DNA of 64,000 bases, taken from positions 246,777 to 310,776 of the forward strand of contig NZ_QBJD02000005.1 in the NCBI RefSeq assembly GCF_003057745.1, written 5' to 3'. The translations under genes were made by a program, and so were the position numbers. The stretch comes from Enterobacter sp. RIT418 (GTDB lineage: Bacteria; Pseudomonadota; Gammaproteobacteria; Enterobacterales; Enterobacteriaceae). The notes under the pieces are model-generated. The model ran no database searches. It was not told the DNA's origin and was given only the letters and a program-made list of their open reading frames with translations. This document shows positions 8,098 to 16,464 of the stretch, in pieces (position 1 is the first letter of the stretch; every line of letters starts with the position of its first letter).

Positions 8098-9001
8098 TTA
8101 CGACGTAATTAACCTGTCCGCGCTGGCGGTACCGGACGCCATTGTGGTACCGGATGCCGCCGATATTTTTACCCGCTGGCTGGCGCGACTGCGCGAACTG
8201 GACCCGGAATTTGACGCACTGGTGGAGTCTGACCCGGCTTATAAACAGGGGGAAGTCAACGCCTACCAGCTGACGCTGGCTTTTCAGCGCGTCAACGATG
8301 CGGTAAGGGCCGTTTTACTTTCCAGCGCCAGAGGGGCCGATCTTGACCAACTGGGGGCTACATTTAACGTTTCCCGTCTGGTGATTGACCCTGGCGATCC
8401 GGATGCGGTACCGCCCGTCGACCCTGTCTATGAAAGTGATGACGCTTTTCGTGAACGGATCCAGCTTTCGTGGGCGCAGCTGAACACTGCAGGCGCGCGC
8501 AACGCGTACCGCTTTCATGCCAAATCGGCCGATAACGATGTGCTGGATGCGGATGCCTATGGGCCGGAAACTCATAACCGACCCGGTGAAGTGGATGTCT
8601 ATGTGCTTTCACGAACCGGTGATGGTGAAGCAGGTGAAGGTCTTATCAGTGCAGTGATGAACAAACTGAATGCAGATGAGGTGAGACCGCTCACCGATTT
8701 TGTCAGCGTGAAAACCGCCACAGTCGTCAGTTATGCCGTCACGGCTGAGCTCTATATTCCGGACGGGCCTGATGCGCAGACGGTGCTGGAGAATGCCGTA
8801 AGCACGCTGACGAGCTATACGCAGCTATCTCATCGCATCAACGCCGTTGTACCGCTTTCTGCGATTTACGCTTCCCTGCAGCAGCCCGGTATCTCCCGCG
8901 TCAGGCTGATCAGCCCGACGGCAGACCTGGAAGCGACCGCCGGTCAGGCACCGTGGTGCAGCGCGATAAACGTCACGCGCAAAGGAGGCTTAAGTGGATA
9001 A
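8087..9001 (+). CDS. Baseplate assembly protein, gpJ-like
   Basis: A 304-residue baseplate J family protein that forms the edge of the baseplate wedge and links it to the fibres. It has the N-terminal helical region (TRWLARLRELDPEFDALVE), the DPAYKQGEVNAYQLTLAFQR stretch, the DAFRERIQLSW motif, and the C-terminal domain that begins at RPLTDFVSVKTATVVSY. It is in the fixed W-J-I order with short overlaps on both sides. Confidence 0.93.
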   Translation: MASSYDVINLSALAVPDAIVVPDAADIFTRWLARLRELDPEFDALVESDPAYKQGEVNAYQLTLAFQRVNDAVRAVLLSSARGADLDQLGATFNVSRLVIDPGDPDAVPPVDPVYESDDAFRERIQLSWAQLNTAGARNAYRFHAKSADNDVLDADAYGPETHNRPGEVDVYVLSRTGDGEAGEGLISAVMNKLNADEVRPLTDFVSVKTATVVSYAVTAELYIPDGPDAQTVLENAVSTLTSYTQLSHRINAVVPLSAIYASLQQPGISRVRLISPTADLEATAGQAPWCSAINVTRKGGLSG

Positions 9002-9554
9002 ATTTTGCTCCCTTCTGCCTGTTTCTGCTATCCATCCAGAACGGTCTCAGGAGCAGGCCAGCACAGAGCAGATAGCCGCGCTTGATACCGATATGGTCCG
9101 CAAGGTTAAGGATCCTGATACCTGTCCGGCCCATCTTCTACCGTGGCTTGCCTGGGAATTTGCCGTGGACTCATGGGAAGAGACCTGGACCGAAGAGGAA
9201 AAACGGCAGGTTATCAAGGATGCGGCCTATGTTCACCAGCATCGGGGAACGGCTGGTGCAGTACGGCGCTCGCTTAGTGCTGTCAGCCTGCCGACGACCG
9301 TCGTGGAGTGGTGGGAGGATGAGCCACGCAGAGACCCTTATACCTTCCGCGTTGAGGTCTACAGCCTGCAGGCCGTGGATGAGGGGCTTTACCAGCGTAT
9401 CCGACGCCAGGTGGATAAAGCCAAAAATCTTCGCAGCCTGCTGACCACCATCGACGTAATCGCCGATCTGGGCTCGAAGGGAACTTACTACACTGGCGGT
9501 GCTGTCACCGCCTGGATTGATATTGTTATTGAGGCAGGAGCTAACCATGGCTGA
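8994..9554 (+). CDS. Tail protein I, gpI-like
   Basis: A 186-residue gpI family protein that joins the tail fibre to the baseplate. Diagnostic segments are CPAHLLPWLAWEFAVDSWEE and the YVHQHRGTAGAVRRSL motif. It starts at GTG 8994 behind AAAGGAGG, overlapping gpJ by 8 bp, and overlaps the fibre gene by 8 bp. Confidence 0.92.
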   Translation: MDKFCSLLPVSAIHPERSQEQASTEQIAALDTDMVRKVKDPDTCPAHLLPWLAWEFAVDSWEETWTEEEKRQVIKDAAYVHQHRGTAGAVRRSLSAVSLPTTVVEWWEDEPRRDPYTFRVEVYSLQAVDEGLYQRIRRQVDKAKNLRSLLTTIDVIADLGSKGTYYTGGAVTAWIDIVIEAGANHG

Positions 9555-11226
9555 AAAGTATTACAGCATTTTGACCAATAGGGGAAAGGAGCTGGAAGCG
9601 CAGTCTTCTGCAACAGGAAAGCCCGTCATTATTAAAGATTTCGTCGTGGGTGATGGGAACGGCCAGGCAGTAACGCCCGATCCAGCGCGTACCAGCCTGG
9701 TAAAAGAGGTATACCGCGGAGCAATCTCTGCGCTACAGATTTCACCCGATCAGACAAACCAGTTTATCGCACAGCTGGCGTTGGGAACCGACGTTGGCGG
9801 CTTCGTGGTTCGTGAAGTGGGTCTTCTTACTGACGCTGGTGAGCTCTATTCAGTAGCAAACTGCGCTGCTATCGAAAAGCCGGAAAATAGCGTTAGCGTC
9901 AGCCTGCAGTATCGTCTTGCAGTGTCCGAGACGGCGAACATTGAGCTGAAGACCGCCACCGGCGATGGTTTGTTTTTACGTCTCGATAAAAATCTGACTG
10001 AGATAGCGGCAAATGGTACTGCAGCACAAAAGGAAGCACGTGAAGCGATTGGTATCATGGATGCGAGCACTGAGCGTAAGGGACTGGTGCAGCTCAGTAG
10101 TGCAACGGACAGTGAATCTGAAACGCAGGCAGCAACCCCTAAGGCGATTAAAGCGCTGAAGGATAGCCTCGGTGATGCTGCAAAAAAAACGGTCGTCACC
10201 TCAGCAACGGATACTACTGCTGGTCGCGTGCCAGTGGTTGGCTGGCAGGGGCTAGGCGGACCAGGTCAGCAGGCAAAGAATGCAGACTTGCTTTCTACTG
10301 CAGGCGTAGGAAGCAGAATCTTTGTGCAGGGTGGCGGTAGCGATACGAATCATTTTGGCTCATATGGTAGCGGACTGCATATACTTTACGGCTCCAGCGG
10401 TGACGGGCTCAAGCGGCTGAGTGCAAATATGTTTATAGACTATGCTGGCAATTTAACCGTTGAATGGCTGGAAATAAATATCAGTACAGGCGCTATTGCA
10501 TCGCAAAGGATTCAGAAGGTATATGGGCCGCTTAATAAACCCACTGCTGGGGAAGTAGGTGCGTTGCCGATCGGTGGCGGCACAATCGAGGGGCAAATTT
10601 CTTTACCCGGTGTTGGAGCAGGCTCTTGGGCTAATCAAAACACTAATGGCGCACCTCTGTACCAAAATATCAACACTGCGTCCTCATCACAATACTGGCC
10701 TATTTTCAAGCAGCACTACACCCAGGGAAATTCAACCTGGTCGGGTGGTATGTTGATTAATGAGGGGGATTTCCATCTTCATTATTTAGCCGGAACAGGC
10801 GGAACAACTAACTTCAGATGGACGAAAGACGGACAATTTATACCGCCTAATTACGCTAATTTTGATGCTAAATATCAGGTCAAAGGAAGCTACACCCCCG
10901 CAGGGCAGGCATATACAAAAGCTGAATCTGACGGACGCTATCAGAAAATAAATACAGCCTCAAAAGCTGCGAATGGTTGGTACAAGGACGCCAACACTGG
11001 AATGATTTTTCAATGGGGGAGAGTTGGCTCCTCAACGCCTACTAATGTTAGCGTCACATTCCCAATTGCATTTCCCTCCGCGTGCGTATCTGTACAGAAT
11101 ACAATAATTAGGCCTACTAATGATGCTGGGGAGAATAACTGGACGTTTGTTACAAGCATAAGTAAAACTGGTGCATCCATCGGTACAGACCGAAATGGTG
11201 CTTTTTGGTTTGCCGTGGGGTATTAA
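9547..11226 (+). CDS. Tail fibre protein, gpH-like
   Basis: A 559-residue receptor-binding tail fibre. Residues 1-130 are the conserved baseplate-attachment domain of P2 gpH-type fibres (MAEKYYSILTNRGKELEAQS). A linker with a fibre repeat follows (LVQLSSATDSESETQAATPK), then Gly-rich shaft sequence. The C-terminal tip (from about residue 470) contains ANGWYKDANTGMIFQWG and ends WFAVGY, a domain shared by many enterobacterial fibres. ATG 9547 has an AGGAG site; the longer frame from 9499 lies in gpI. Base composition becomes more AT-rich in the second half, as expected when fibre tips are exchanged. Confidence 0.9.
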   Translation: MAEKYYSILTNRGKELEAQSSATGKPVIIKDFVVGDGNGQAVTPDPARTSLVKEVYRGAISALQISPDQTNQFIAQLALGTDVGGFVVREVGLLTDAGELYSVANCAAIEKPENSVSVSLQYRLAVSETANIELKTATGDGLFLRLDKNLTEIAANGTAAQKEAREAIGIMDASTERKGLVQLSSATDSESETQAATPKAIKALKDSLGDAAKKTVVTSATDTTAGRVPVVGWQGLGGPGQQAKNADLLSTAGVGSRIFVQGGGSDTNHFGSYGSGLHILYGSSGDGLKRLSANMFIDYAGNLTVEWLEINISTGAIASQRIQKVYGPLNKPTAGEVGALPIGGGTIEGQISLPGVGAGSWANQNTNGAPLYQNINTASSSQYWPIFKQHYTQGNSTWSGGMLINEGDFHLHYLAGTGGTTNFRWTKDGQFIPPNYANFDAKYQVKGSYTPAGQAYTKAESDGRYQKINTASKAANGWYKDANTGMIFQWGRVGSSTPTNVSVTFPIAFPSACVSVQNTIIRPTNDAGENNWTFVTSISKTGASIGTDRNGAFWFAVGY

Positions 11227-11230
11227 AATT

Positions 11231-11647
11231 ATGACAACTTATTATTACAGTCCAAGCAAAAATGCGTTTTATGCATTTGAATTAAAACAAGATTACTTAA
11301 AAGCAGAAAGTTGGCCTGACGATGCAACCCCTATATCAGAAAGATATCACCACCATCTAATCGGAGGGCAACAAGGCGGTAAAGTGATAGTTCCAAACGA
11401 ATACGGGCAACCAGAGCTTTCCGACCCTGAGCCACCATCCCAAGAACAAATTATTCAGGAAGCTAGCGTTCAAAAAACCATATTGATGCAGCAGGCTAAT
11501 GACACGATTACTCCGCTGCAGGATGCTATTGATTTGGATATGGCTACAGAGAGTGAAAAACAAAAGCTAATTGAATGGAAAAAATACAGGGTGTTATTGA
11601 GTCGGACAAACTACAATGAACCTTGGCCGGATAAACCGACCAACTAG
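11231..11647 (+). CDS. Tail fibre assembly protein (Tfa)
   Basis: A 138-residue Caudovirales fibre assembly chaperone, which helps fold and trimerise the fibre encoded just upstream. The pattern is typical: N-terminal TTYYYSPSKNAFYAFELK, a central LSDPEPPSQEQII stretch and a C-terminal helix with KLIEWKKYRVLLSR before EPWPDKP. ATG 11231 is 4 bp after the fibre stop. It is AT-rich like the fibre tip, so the two probably move together. Its 3' end overlaps the convergent acetyltransferase gene by 4 bp. Confidence 0.92.
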   Translation: MTTYYYSPSKNAFYAFELKQDYLKAESWPDDATPISERYHHHLIGGQQGGKVIVPNEYGQPELSDPEPPSQEQIIQEASVQKTILMQQANDTITPLQDAIDLDMATESEKQKLIEWKKYRVLLSRTNYNEPWPDKPTN

Positions 11648-12153
11648 TTTAAATGTTTTTTGAATACAGCGGGTGTCCCAGCATACATTGTGTTCGCTGG
11701 GACGTCACAATTAACAACGCTATTAGCAGCAATAATGCTATTCTCACCGATAGTAACGCCAGGTAAAATGACTGCGCCAGCACATACCCATGCGTTCTGT
11801 TCAATTACAATTGGAGCAATTATGTCATGAGTATGTCTTTTTTTAATATCACTATTATGGCTAATGGTAACTAATGAGACATTAGGTCCAATCATTGCTC
11901 CGTCCTTAATAGTGATTTTCTCCTTATCAAGGAAAATACAGTTTGCGTTAACAAAAACATTTCCTACTAACTCTATATTACCATGCTCATAATGAAATGG
12001 TGGAACTATAAGGGCTCTGTCACTTATACGAACTCCTGATTTAATGAGGAGGCTGTATTTCTTTTTCTTTGATAGCTCGGAGTGATTGAATATAAACAAT
12101 GCACGCTTTGGCTTGATAGTTTTTTTTAAAGAGTAAAAATAATATTTTATCAT
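11644..12153 (-). CDS. Hexapeptide-repeat acyltransferase (probable lysogenic-conversion gene)
   Basis: A 169-residue left-handed beta-helix (LbetaH) acyltransferase of the maltose O-acetyltransferase / CysE-like group. Hexapeptide repeats run from about residue 50 (NIELVGNVFVNANCIFLDKE) to 150. The region LVTISHNSD, which in the family holds the catalytic His, and the final AGTPAVFKK are present. It is soluble, with no membrane segment. It is much more AT-rich than the tail genes and lies on the opposite strand directly after Tfa. A role in modifying the host O-antigen or capsule is inferred from family and place; the acceptor cannot be read from sequence. Confidence 0.82.
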   Translation of the reverse strand: MIKYYFYSLKKTIKPKRALFIFNHSELSKKKKYSLLIKSGVRISDRALIVPPFHYEHGNIELVGNVFVNANCIFLDKEKITIKDGAMIGPNVSLVTISHNSDIKKRHTHDIIAPIVIEQNAWVCAGAVILPGVTIGENSIIAANSVVNCDVPANTMYAGTPAVFKKHLN

Positions 12154-12187
12154 TTGAACAGACCTTCCAGTTTCCTTTTAAAAATTA

Positions 12188-12454
12188 TTAACTTTCTAAT
12201 GATGCGCCAATTTCTATCATCTTCTTGAGCACTTTTTGAAGCTCTTCCGGTTTGAGCTCTAACTGAGCAGCCATATAGAACAGCATGTGCAGCCCCATAA
12301 CCCTTGGCGACTCGCCGCCCGTGTATTTTCTCCAGTGATTACTTCCTGCCAGACCTGCAAGGTCCGCCATCTGGTTTCCTGTTAACCCAAGCTCGTCTTT
12401 AAGCCGAGCAAGGTCTTCTGGCGCTGGAGGAGTATAGTTTTCAATTAGTGGCAT
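12188..12454 (-). CDS. Cro/C1-type helix-turn-helix regulator
   Basis: An 88-residue protein with a helix-turn-helix of the Cro/C1 type at about 14-50 (LARLKDELGLTGNQMADLAG, followed by a SNHWRKYTGGESPR recognition region). A helical C-terminus follows (QLELKPEELQKVLKKM). It lies between the AT-rich acyltransferase and the small membrane protein on the same strand. Its target is unknown; regulation of the accessory genes is a guess. Confidence 0.75.
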   Translation of the reverse strand: MPLIENYTPPAPEDLARLKDELGLTGNQMADLAGLAGSNHWRKYTGGESPRVMGLHMLFYMAAQLELKPEELQKVLKKMIEIGASLES

Positions 12455-12466
12455 GATGCACCTGTT

Positions 12467-12490
12467 AAAAAAGCCCCGAAGGGCTTATTT
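12467..12490 (-). terminator. Intrinsic terminator after the 58-residue membrane protein gene
   Basis: On the minus strand AAGCCC-TTCG-GGGCTT is followed by a T-run (plus-strand A-run at 12467-12472). It lies between the small membrane protein and the downstream HTH gene. Confidence 0.75.
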
Positions 12491-12491
12491 A

Positions 12492-12668
12492 TTAAATTAG
12501 TTTGAGCAATACCGTTGTGATGGTAGCCACTGCGCCAATTAGGCCGGATGCAACTACAATCGGATACCAGGTTGATTCTCTGTTCAATTTTGACGTTTCA
12601 GCTATCAGCTTTGCAATTTCTGCGTTGATTTTTGCAAGTTCTGCCTGGGTCATCTCTTTAGCGCTCAT
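12492..12668 (-). CDS. Small prophage membrane protein, 58 residues
   Basis: A complete minus-strand reading frame of 58 residues with a GAAAGGAAG ribosome site just before ATG at 12668-12666. The N-terminal half is a charged, Ala/Lys/Glu-rich amphipathic helix (AELAKINAEIAKLIAETSKL). The C-terminal half is one transmembrane segment (about residues 35-56). It is followed by a clean terminator. The layout (cytoplasmic coiled helix plus one membrane span) resembles small accessory proteins found near the ends of many prophages, but no function is known to me. The plus-strand ORF over the same bases is its shadow. Confidence 0.7.
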   Translation of the reverse strand: MSAKEMTQAELAKINAEIAKLIAETSKLNRESTWYPIVVASGLIGAVATITTVLLKLI

Positions 12669-12847
12669 GTTTCTTCCTTTCGGGATGTGCGGGTCTCGAA
12701 CAATTCGTTACCCTATGCAAAAGAGTGTAGCCCTTTTGGGGCTTCATGTCAATGCAGATAAAAGGCTGAATAGCGTAAATTATTAAATATTATCGCAGCC
12801 CTTTTTGCGGGAAGGGCTGTGATAGTAATCTCTGGACTTAGACGGGG

Positions 12848-13090
12848 TTAATCTAATGCCAGCCACATATCGGCCTCTTCAAACATCTCCATAACAGCCT
12901 TGCTAATCTGTTCCTTTTCATGCTTGCTCGCATCAGTATTAATCGCAGGCAATGTCATCATCGGCTTAACCCGAACCTCTGCATCTGGAAAGATACGGTG
13001 CACTCTTTTGCTTAGTTCGCCATGAATGATCTCTTTGGCGCCAGGTAAACCATCAAAATTCCTTTTGTCATAAACGAGTTCCACGAACAT
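12848..13090 (-). CDS. DinI-like SOS protein
   Basis: An 80-residue DinI family protein. In E. coli, DinI binds and modulates RecA filaments and so tunes UmuD and LexA self-cleavage. The family pattern is present: N-terminal MFVELVYDK strand, [15 protein letters not shown] helix region, and the acidic C-terminal helix ([14 protein letters not shown]) that mimics DNA and contacts RecA. It is transcribed away from umuDC with a LexA box in between, so both are expected to be SOS-induced. Phage-borne DinI homologues of this type are common. Confidence 0.88.
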   Translation of the reverse strand: MFVELVYDKRNFDGLPGAKEIIHGELSKRVHRIFPDAEVRVKPMMTLPAINTDASKHEKEQISKAVMEMFEEADMWLALD

Positions 13091-13127
13091 GCTTTAACTC
13101 CTCTTTACTGGGGGATGTCAGAGTATA

Positions 13128-13147
13128 TACTGTATATTTAAACAGTA
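13128..13147. promoter_or_regulatory. LexA (SOS) box between dinI-like gene and umuDC
   Basis: TACTGTATATTTAAACAGTA has the perfect CTGT-N8-ACAG core of the LexA operator. It lies 37 bp before the dinI-like start and 20 bp before the umuD start, so one operator can control both divergent units. Confidence 0.93.
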
Positions 13148-13167
13148 TCAATGAGAGTGAGTGTATC

Positions 13168-13587
13168 ATGCAGTTTTATTCACCGACCGAATTGCGCCAG
13201 ATCGTTGGAATACCTTTGTACAGCGATGTTGTGCAGTGTGGCTTCCCATCTCCAGCTGCTGACTATGTGGAACAACGTATCGACTTGAATGAGTTGCTAA
13301 TTGCGCATCCCAGCTCAACGTATTTCGTAAAAGCAGCTGGCGACTCGATGATCGAGGCCGGTATTAGCGACGGGGATCTGCTGGTGGTTGATAGCTCCCG
13401 GACTGCTGAGCATGGGGATATTGTTATTGCCGCGGTAGAAGGGGAATTTACAGTCAAACGTCTGCAGCTACGTCCTACCGTTCAGCTCATTCCGATGAAT
13501 AGCGCGTATTCGCCGATCCTTGTTGGTAGCGAAGATACGCTGGATATCTTTGGAGTTGTTACTTTCATCGTTAAATCGGCGAGCTGA
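13168..13587 (+). CDS. umuD: UmuD-like DNA polymerase V processivity subunit
   Basis: A 139-residue UmuD, the length of E. coli UmuD. RecA-stimulated self-cleavage gives UmuD', which joins UmuC to form translesion polymerase V. The cleavage site is Cys24-Gly25 (QCGFPSP). The catalytic serine is Ser60 in GDSMIEAG, and the lysine is Lys97 in TVKRLQL, all at the E. coli positions. It is preceded by an ideal LexA box and ends 2 bp before umuC. This is a prophage-borne copy, presumably additional to a chromosomal one. Confidence 0.95.
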   Translation: MQFYSPTELRQIVGIPLYSDVVQCGFPSPAADYVEQRIDLNELLIAHPSSTYFVKAAGDSMIEAGISDGDLLVVDSSRTAEHGDIVIAAVEGEFTVKRLQLRPTVQLIPMNSAYSPILVGSEDTLDIFGVVTFIVKSAS

Positions 13588-13589
13588 GC

Positions 13590-14858
13590 ATGTTTGCGCT
13601 CTGTGACGTTAATTCTTTCTACGCATCATGCGAGACGGTGTTTCGTCCCGATTTGAGGGGGCGGCCGGTGGTCGTCCTCTCAAATAACGATGGCTGTGTA
13701 ATCGCACGCAGCGCCGAGGCCAAGGCCGCTGGGATCACAATGGGGGAGCCTTTTTTCAAGCAAAAGGACTTATTCCGGCGCGCCGGGGTTGTTTGCTTCA
13801 GCAGCAACTACGAACTCTATGCTGACATGTCCAACCGGGTGATGACAACGCTTGAGGAAATGAGCCCTCGTGTCGAAATTTACAGTATCGACGAAGCTTT
13901 TTGTGACCTGACTGGTGTACGCAGTTGCCGGGACCTGACGGAGTTCGGCAAAGAAATCCGCGCGACGGTTCTGAAGCGTACGCATCTGACTGTAGGTGTT
14001 GGTATTGCTCAGACTAAAACACTCGCTAAACTCGCCAACCACGCCGCAAAGAAATGGCAGCGGCAGACGGGCGGGGTTGTTGACCTCTCAAATGTCGATC
14101 GGCAGCGTCGGCTATTGGCTATCGTGCCTGTAGAGGATGTTTGGGGCGTTGGCAGGCGCATCAGTAAGAAGCTGAATGCCATGGGCATTAAAACGGCTCT
14201 GGACCTCTCAGAACAAAGCACCTGGATTATCCGTAAACACTTTAACGTCGTACTGGAGCGAACAGTCAGGGAGTTGCGCGGGGAACCCTGTCTCGACCTG
14301 GAAGAGTTCGCGCCGGCAAAACAGGAAATCGTCTGCAGCCGATCATTCGGAGAACGCGTCACAGATTACGAGCAAATGCGCCAGGCTATCTGCAGTTATG
14401 CTGCCCGTGGTGCTGAAAAACTGCGTGGTGAGCACCAGTACTGCCGTTTTATTTCGGCGTTCGTGAAGACCTCTCCTTTTGCGCTTAACGAACCATATTA
14501 CGGTAATAGCGCCTCAATGAAGCTTATCACGCCAACACAGGATTCCCGCGACATCATCAACGCCGCGGTAAATTGCCTGGACAAAATCTGGAAAGACGGA
14601 CACCGCTACCAGAAAGCAGGGATCATGCTCGGTGACTTCTTCAGCCAGGGGGTGGCCCAGCTAAACTTGTTCGACGAAAACGCGCCGCGGGCCGGAAGCG
14701 ATAATTTGATGGAGGTGCTTGATCACCTAAACGCGAAAGACGGAAAAGGCACGCTGTACTTCGCCGGACAGGGCATTAAGCAGCAGTGGCAGATGAAGCG
14801 AGAAATGCTTTCGCCGCGGTATACGACGAGGTATTCAGATTTGCTCGTGGTCAGGTGA
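13590..14858 (+). CDS. umuC: UmuC-like Y-family translesion polymerase
   Basis: A 422-residue UmuC, the catalytic subunit of polymerase V, the same length as the E. coli protein. Y-family active-site residues are visible: Asp6 in [11 protein letters not shown], and the Asp-Glu pair in [10 protein letters not shown] near 100. The HhH segment [12 protein letters not shown] and the beta-clamp-binding motif QLNLFD near residue 355 are also present, so the protein looks intact. It forms an operon with umuD and overlaps the convergent SRAP gene by 8 bp. Confidence 0.96.
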   Translation: MFALCDVNSFYASCETVFRPDLRGRPVVVLSNNDGCVIARSAEAKAAGITMGEPFFKQKDLFRRAGVVCFSSNYELYADMSNRVMTTLEEMSPRVEIYSIDEAFCDLTGVRSCRDLTEFGKEIRATVLKRTHLTVGVGIAQTKTLAKLANHAAKKWQRQTGGVVDLSNVDRQRRLLAIVPVEDVWGVGRRISKKLNAMGIKTALDLSEQSTWIIRKHFNVVLERTVRELRGEPCLDLEEFAPAKQEIVCSRSFGERVTDYEQMRQAICSYAARGAEKLRGEHQYCRFISAFVKTSPFALNEPYYGNSASMKLITPTQDSRDIINAAVNCLDKIWKDGHRYQKAGIMLGDFFSQGVAQLNLFDENAPRAGSDNLMEVLDHLNAKDGKGTLYFAGQGIKQQWQMKREMLSPRYTTRYSDLLVVR

Positions 14859-15522
14859 CGGGCTCTATTAACTCCGGTCCCTGATTCTTCACATTACCCA
14901 CCGCGCGCGTCACGGCGTGCCAGATAAACTTGTCGGCGGGCACTGCACCGTTGGAAATTATCTCCTCAGCTTCTTTCCCGCCTACATTCTGACGCATCCA
15001 TTCGCGCGCAGCTTCAGGTGACAGAACCAGTGGCCGGCGGTCGTGAATATCGACAAGGCCTTTGTCAGCTGCAGATGTCACGATTAGAAACCCTTCCGCT
15101 TCGTCACCGCGCTCGAATGGTGTGCTGCCGATTGCAGCCATAAATATAGGCTGGCCGTCGGCCCGGTGAATGAAGTAGGGCTGTTTTTTGTCGCCTTCCT
15201 TCTTCCATTCGAACCACCCATCCGCAAAACAGATTGCCCGGCCATGCTGCCAGAGAGGCTTGAACATCCTGCTGGTGGCTGCCGTCTCGACGCGCGCGTT
15301 TATCAATGGTGCTTTATCCCACCACCCAGGCGCGTAAGACCACAGGACCGGGTCAAGATGCAACTGTTCGTCGCGTTCGCTCAGCAGCAGAACTTTGGTT
15401 CCGGGCGCTACGTTGTAACGCCCAATAGGCTCGGGGTCATATGCGATATTACGATCGGCTTCGTCGGTCAGGTAAGCTAAGTAATCTTCGCGGGTTTGGG
15501 CTTGTGAAAAACGTCCACACAT
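14851..15522 (-). CDS. SRAP-domain (HMCES/YedK-type) abasic-site protein
   Basis: A 223-residue SOS-response-associated peptidase (SRAP) protein. The family captures abasic sites in single-stranded DNA through its N-terminal cysteine. The expected active residues are visible: Cys2 (MCGRF), Asn in INARVET, Glu in GWFEWKK and His in [10 protein letters not shown]. The length is close to E. coli YedK (222). It is convergent with umuC and overlaps it at the ends. Grouped with umuDC and the dinI-like gene it completes a DNA-damage block. No LexA box was seen before its own start. Confidence 0.92.
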   Translation of the reverse strand: MCGRFSQAQTREDYLAYLTDEADRNIAYDPEPIGRYNVAPGTKVLLLSERDEQLHLDPVLWSYAPGWWDKAPLINARVETAATSRMFKPLWQHGRAICFADGWFEWKKEGDKKQPYFIHRADGQPIFMAAIGSTPFERGDEAEGFLIVTSAADKGLVDIHDRRPLVLSPEAAREWMRQNVGGKEAEEIISNGAVPADKFIWHAVTRAVGNVKNQGPELIEPVT

Positions 15523-15696
15523 AGAAACCTCCAGCTGGATGTCAGACTGAAAGTATAGGGCAGTGAGAAAAAGTAGCGTGGTGGTAAAGTCTTACAAACG
15601 AATCGGTGGCAATTAGCTTGTTGTGCCTGATATTTTGACGGTATTTTTCCCCGGTTTTTCCCCAGTGATTCCCCGAACAAAAAATAGACATGAAAA

Positions 15697-15720
15697 AAAC
15701 CAGCCGTAATAGGCTGGTTT
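15697..15720 (-). terminator. Intrinsic terminator downstream of the tRNA-Pro fragment
   Basis: On the minus strand AAACCAGCC-TATTAC-GGCTGGTTT runs into a seven-T tail, 12 bases after the CCA end of the tRNA-Pro fragment. This spacing is like a native tRNA terminator. Confidence 0.82.
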
Positions 15721-15732
15721 CTAGGGGAATTT

Positions 15733-15782
15733 TGGTCGGCACGAGAGGATTTGAACCTCCGACCCCCGACACCCCATGACGG
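15733..15782 (-). other. 3' fragment of tRNA-Pro (GGG), probable att core
   Basis: Fifty bases on the minus strand match, from memory, the 3' part of E. coli proL, from CCGTCATGGGGTG (anticodon arm, GGG anticodon) through the T-arm GGAGGTTCAAATCCTC to the CCA end. The 5' third of the tRNA (acceptor 5' strand and D-arm) is absent; the bases before it are the end of the DUF4145 gene. It cannot be a working tRNA. Such 3' pieces are typical attachment-site cores of integrases. The side carrying the terminator faces the prophage genes. Confidence 0.85.
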
Positions 15783-15786
15783 AGCG

Positions 15787-16464
15787 TTATTTTTTGGGTC
15801 TTTTTACGCGAGGCGGTATTCTTTCAACGATATGAGTGGTTGTTTTAACACTTAAGACTGTTCGTTGAACAAACTGTTCGATCGAGTTTAGCAATTCATC
15901 GAATTCCCTTTTCATAGGGCTCCAACCTCGATGAGCCGCGGCATTACCTGCATCAACTACAGTCGACAAAATATTGGCTTCAGTATCCCCAATAAAACCT
16001 TCATCCTTGAGTTGTTTTATTTTTTCGTCAAGATACAAACCAGGGTGAATTTGAAGGATTTCTGTCGTCCGGTCAAAAATTGTCCTAAGTCCGATAGAAG
16101 CAAGTATTAGATGGCCAGACTTATAAGCAGAATACATTTCGTTGAAAATTTGAAATAGCTGAAAATCTACTGATTCGAGTTTTGGCACCCATGATGGAGT
16201 TGGTATGTGATCAAAAGCTGGGTAGGTAGTGATCATGTCTATAGGTGTCTCTTTGAATTCACCATTGATGTAGTCATGAGTCGTATGTTCACTGAAGTGT
16301 TCATTCAAATGGTAAAATACGGTAGAGCATCCGTTACATTGAAGTAAGTGATGATCATATGTTCCGTATACAGGATGAACATCATCTTCCCAGGCAACAA
16401 GGAGATGTCCATGCACAGTGCAATTTCGTTGCCCGCCACATGTCGGGCAGAGTCCTTTTATCAT
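15787..16464 (-). CDS. Zinc-ribbon DUF4145-domain protein
   Basis: A protein of about 225 residues with an N-terminal zinc-ribbon (CPTCGG at the start and CNGC about 40 residues later). A C-terminal helical DUF4145 region follows (LILASIGLRTIFDRTTEIL and AGNAAAHRGWSP). DUF4145 is related to HEPN-like domains and is often found in defence or mobile islands; its action is not established. I use ATG 16464; a TTG at 16482 with GGGGTGA close upstream is an alternative. The gene is AT-rich and fills the space between two tRNA fragments, which marks it as imported cargo. Its stop lies 5 bp from the tRNA-Pro piece. Confidence 0.75.
   Translation of the reverse strand: MIKGLCPTCGGQRNCTVHGHLLVAWEDDVHPVYGTYDHHLLQCNGCSTVFYHLNEHFSEHTTHDYINGEFKETPIDMITTYPAFDHIPTPSWVPKLESVDFQLFQIFNEMYSAYKSGHLILASIGLRTIFDRTTEILQIHPGLYLDEKIKQLKDEGFIGDTEANILSTVVDAGNAAAHRGWSPMKREFDELLNSIEQFVQRTVLSVKTTTHIVERIPPRVKRPKK

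Noticed and set aside
9547..11647. Invertible tail-fibre cassette (Mu/P1 type)
   Set aside because: No second fibre tip, no invertase gene and no inverted crossover repeats were seen around the fibre genes.
12502..12786. Plus-strand 94-residue hydrophobic ORF
   Set aside because: It is the antisense shadow of the 58-residue membrane protein gene (12492-12668), which has a proper ribosome site and terminator; the plus-strand frame has neither.
15733..15782. A functional tRNA-Pro gene
   Set aside because: Acceptor 5' strand and D-arm are absent, so the molecule could not fold or be charged.
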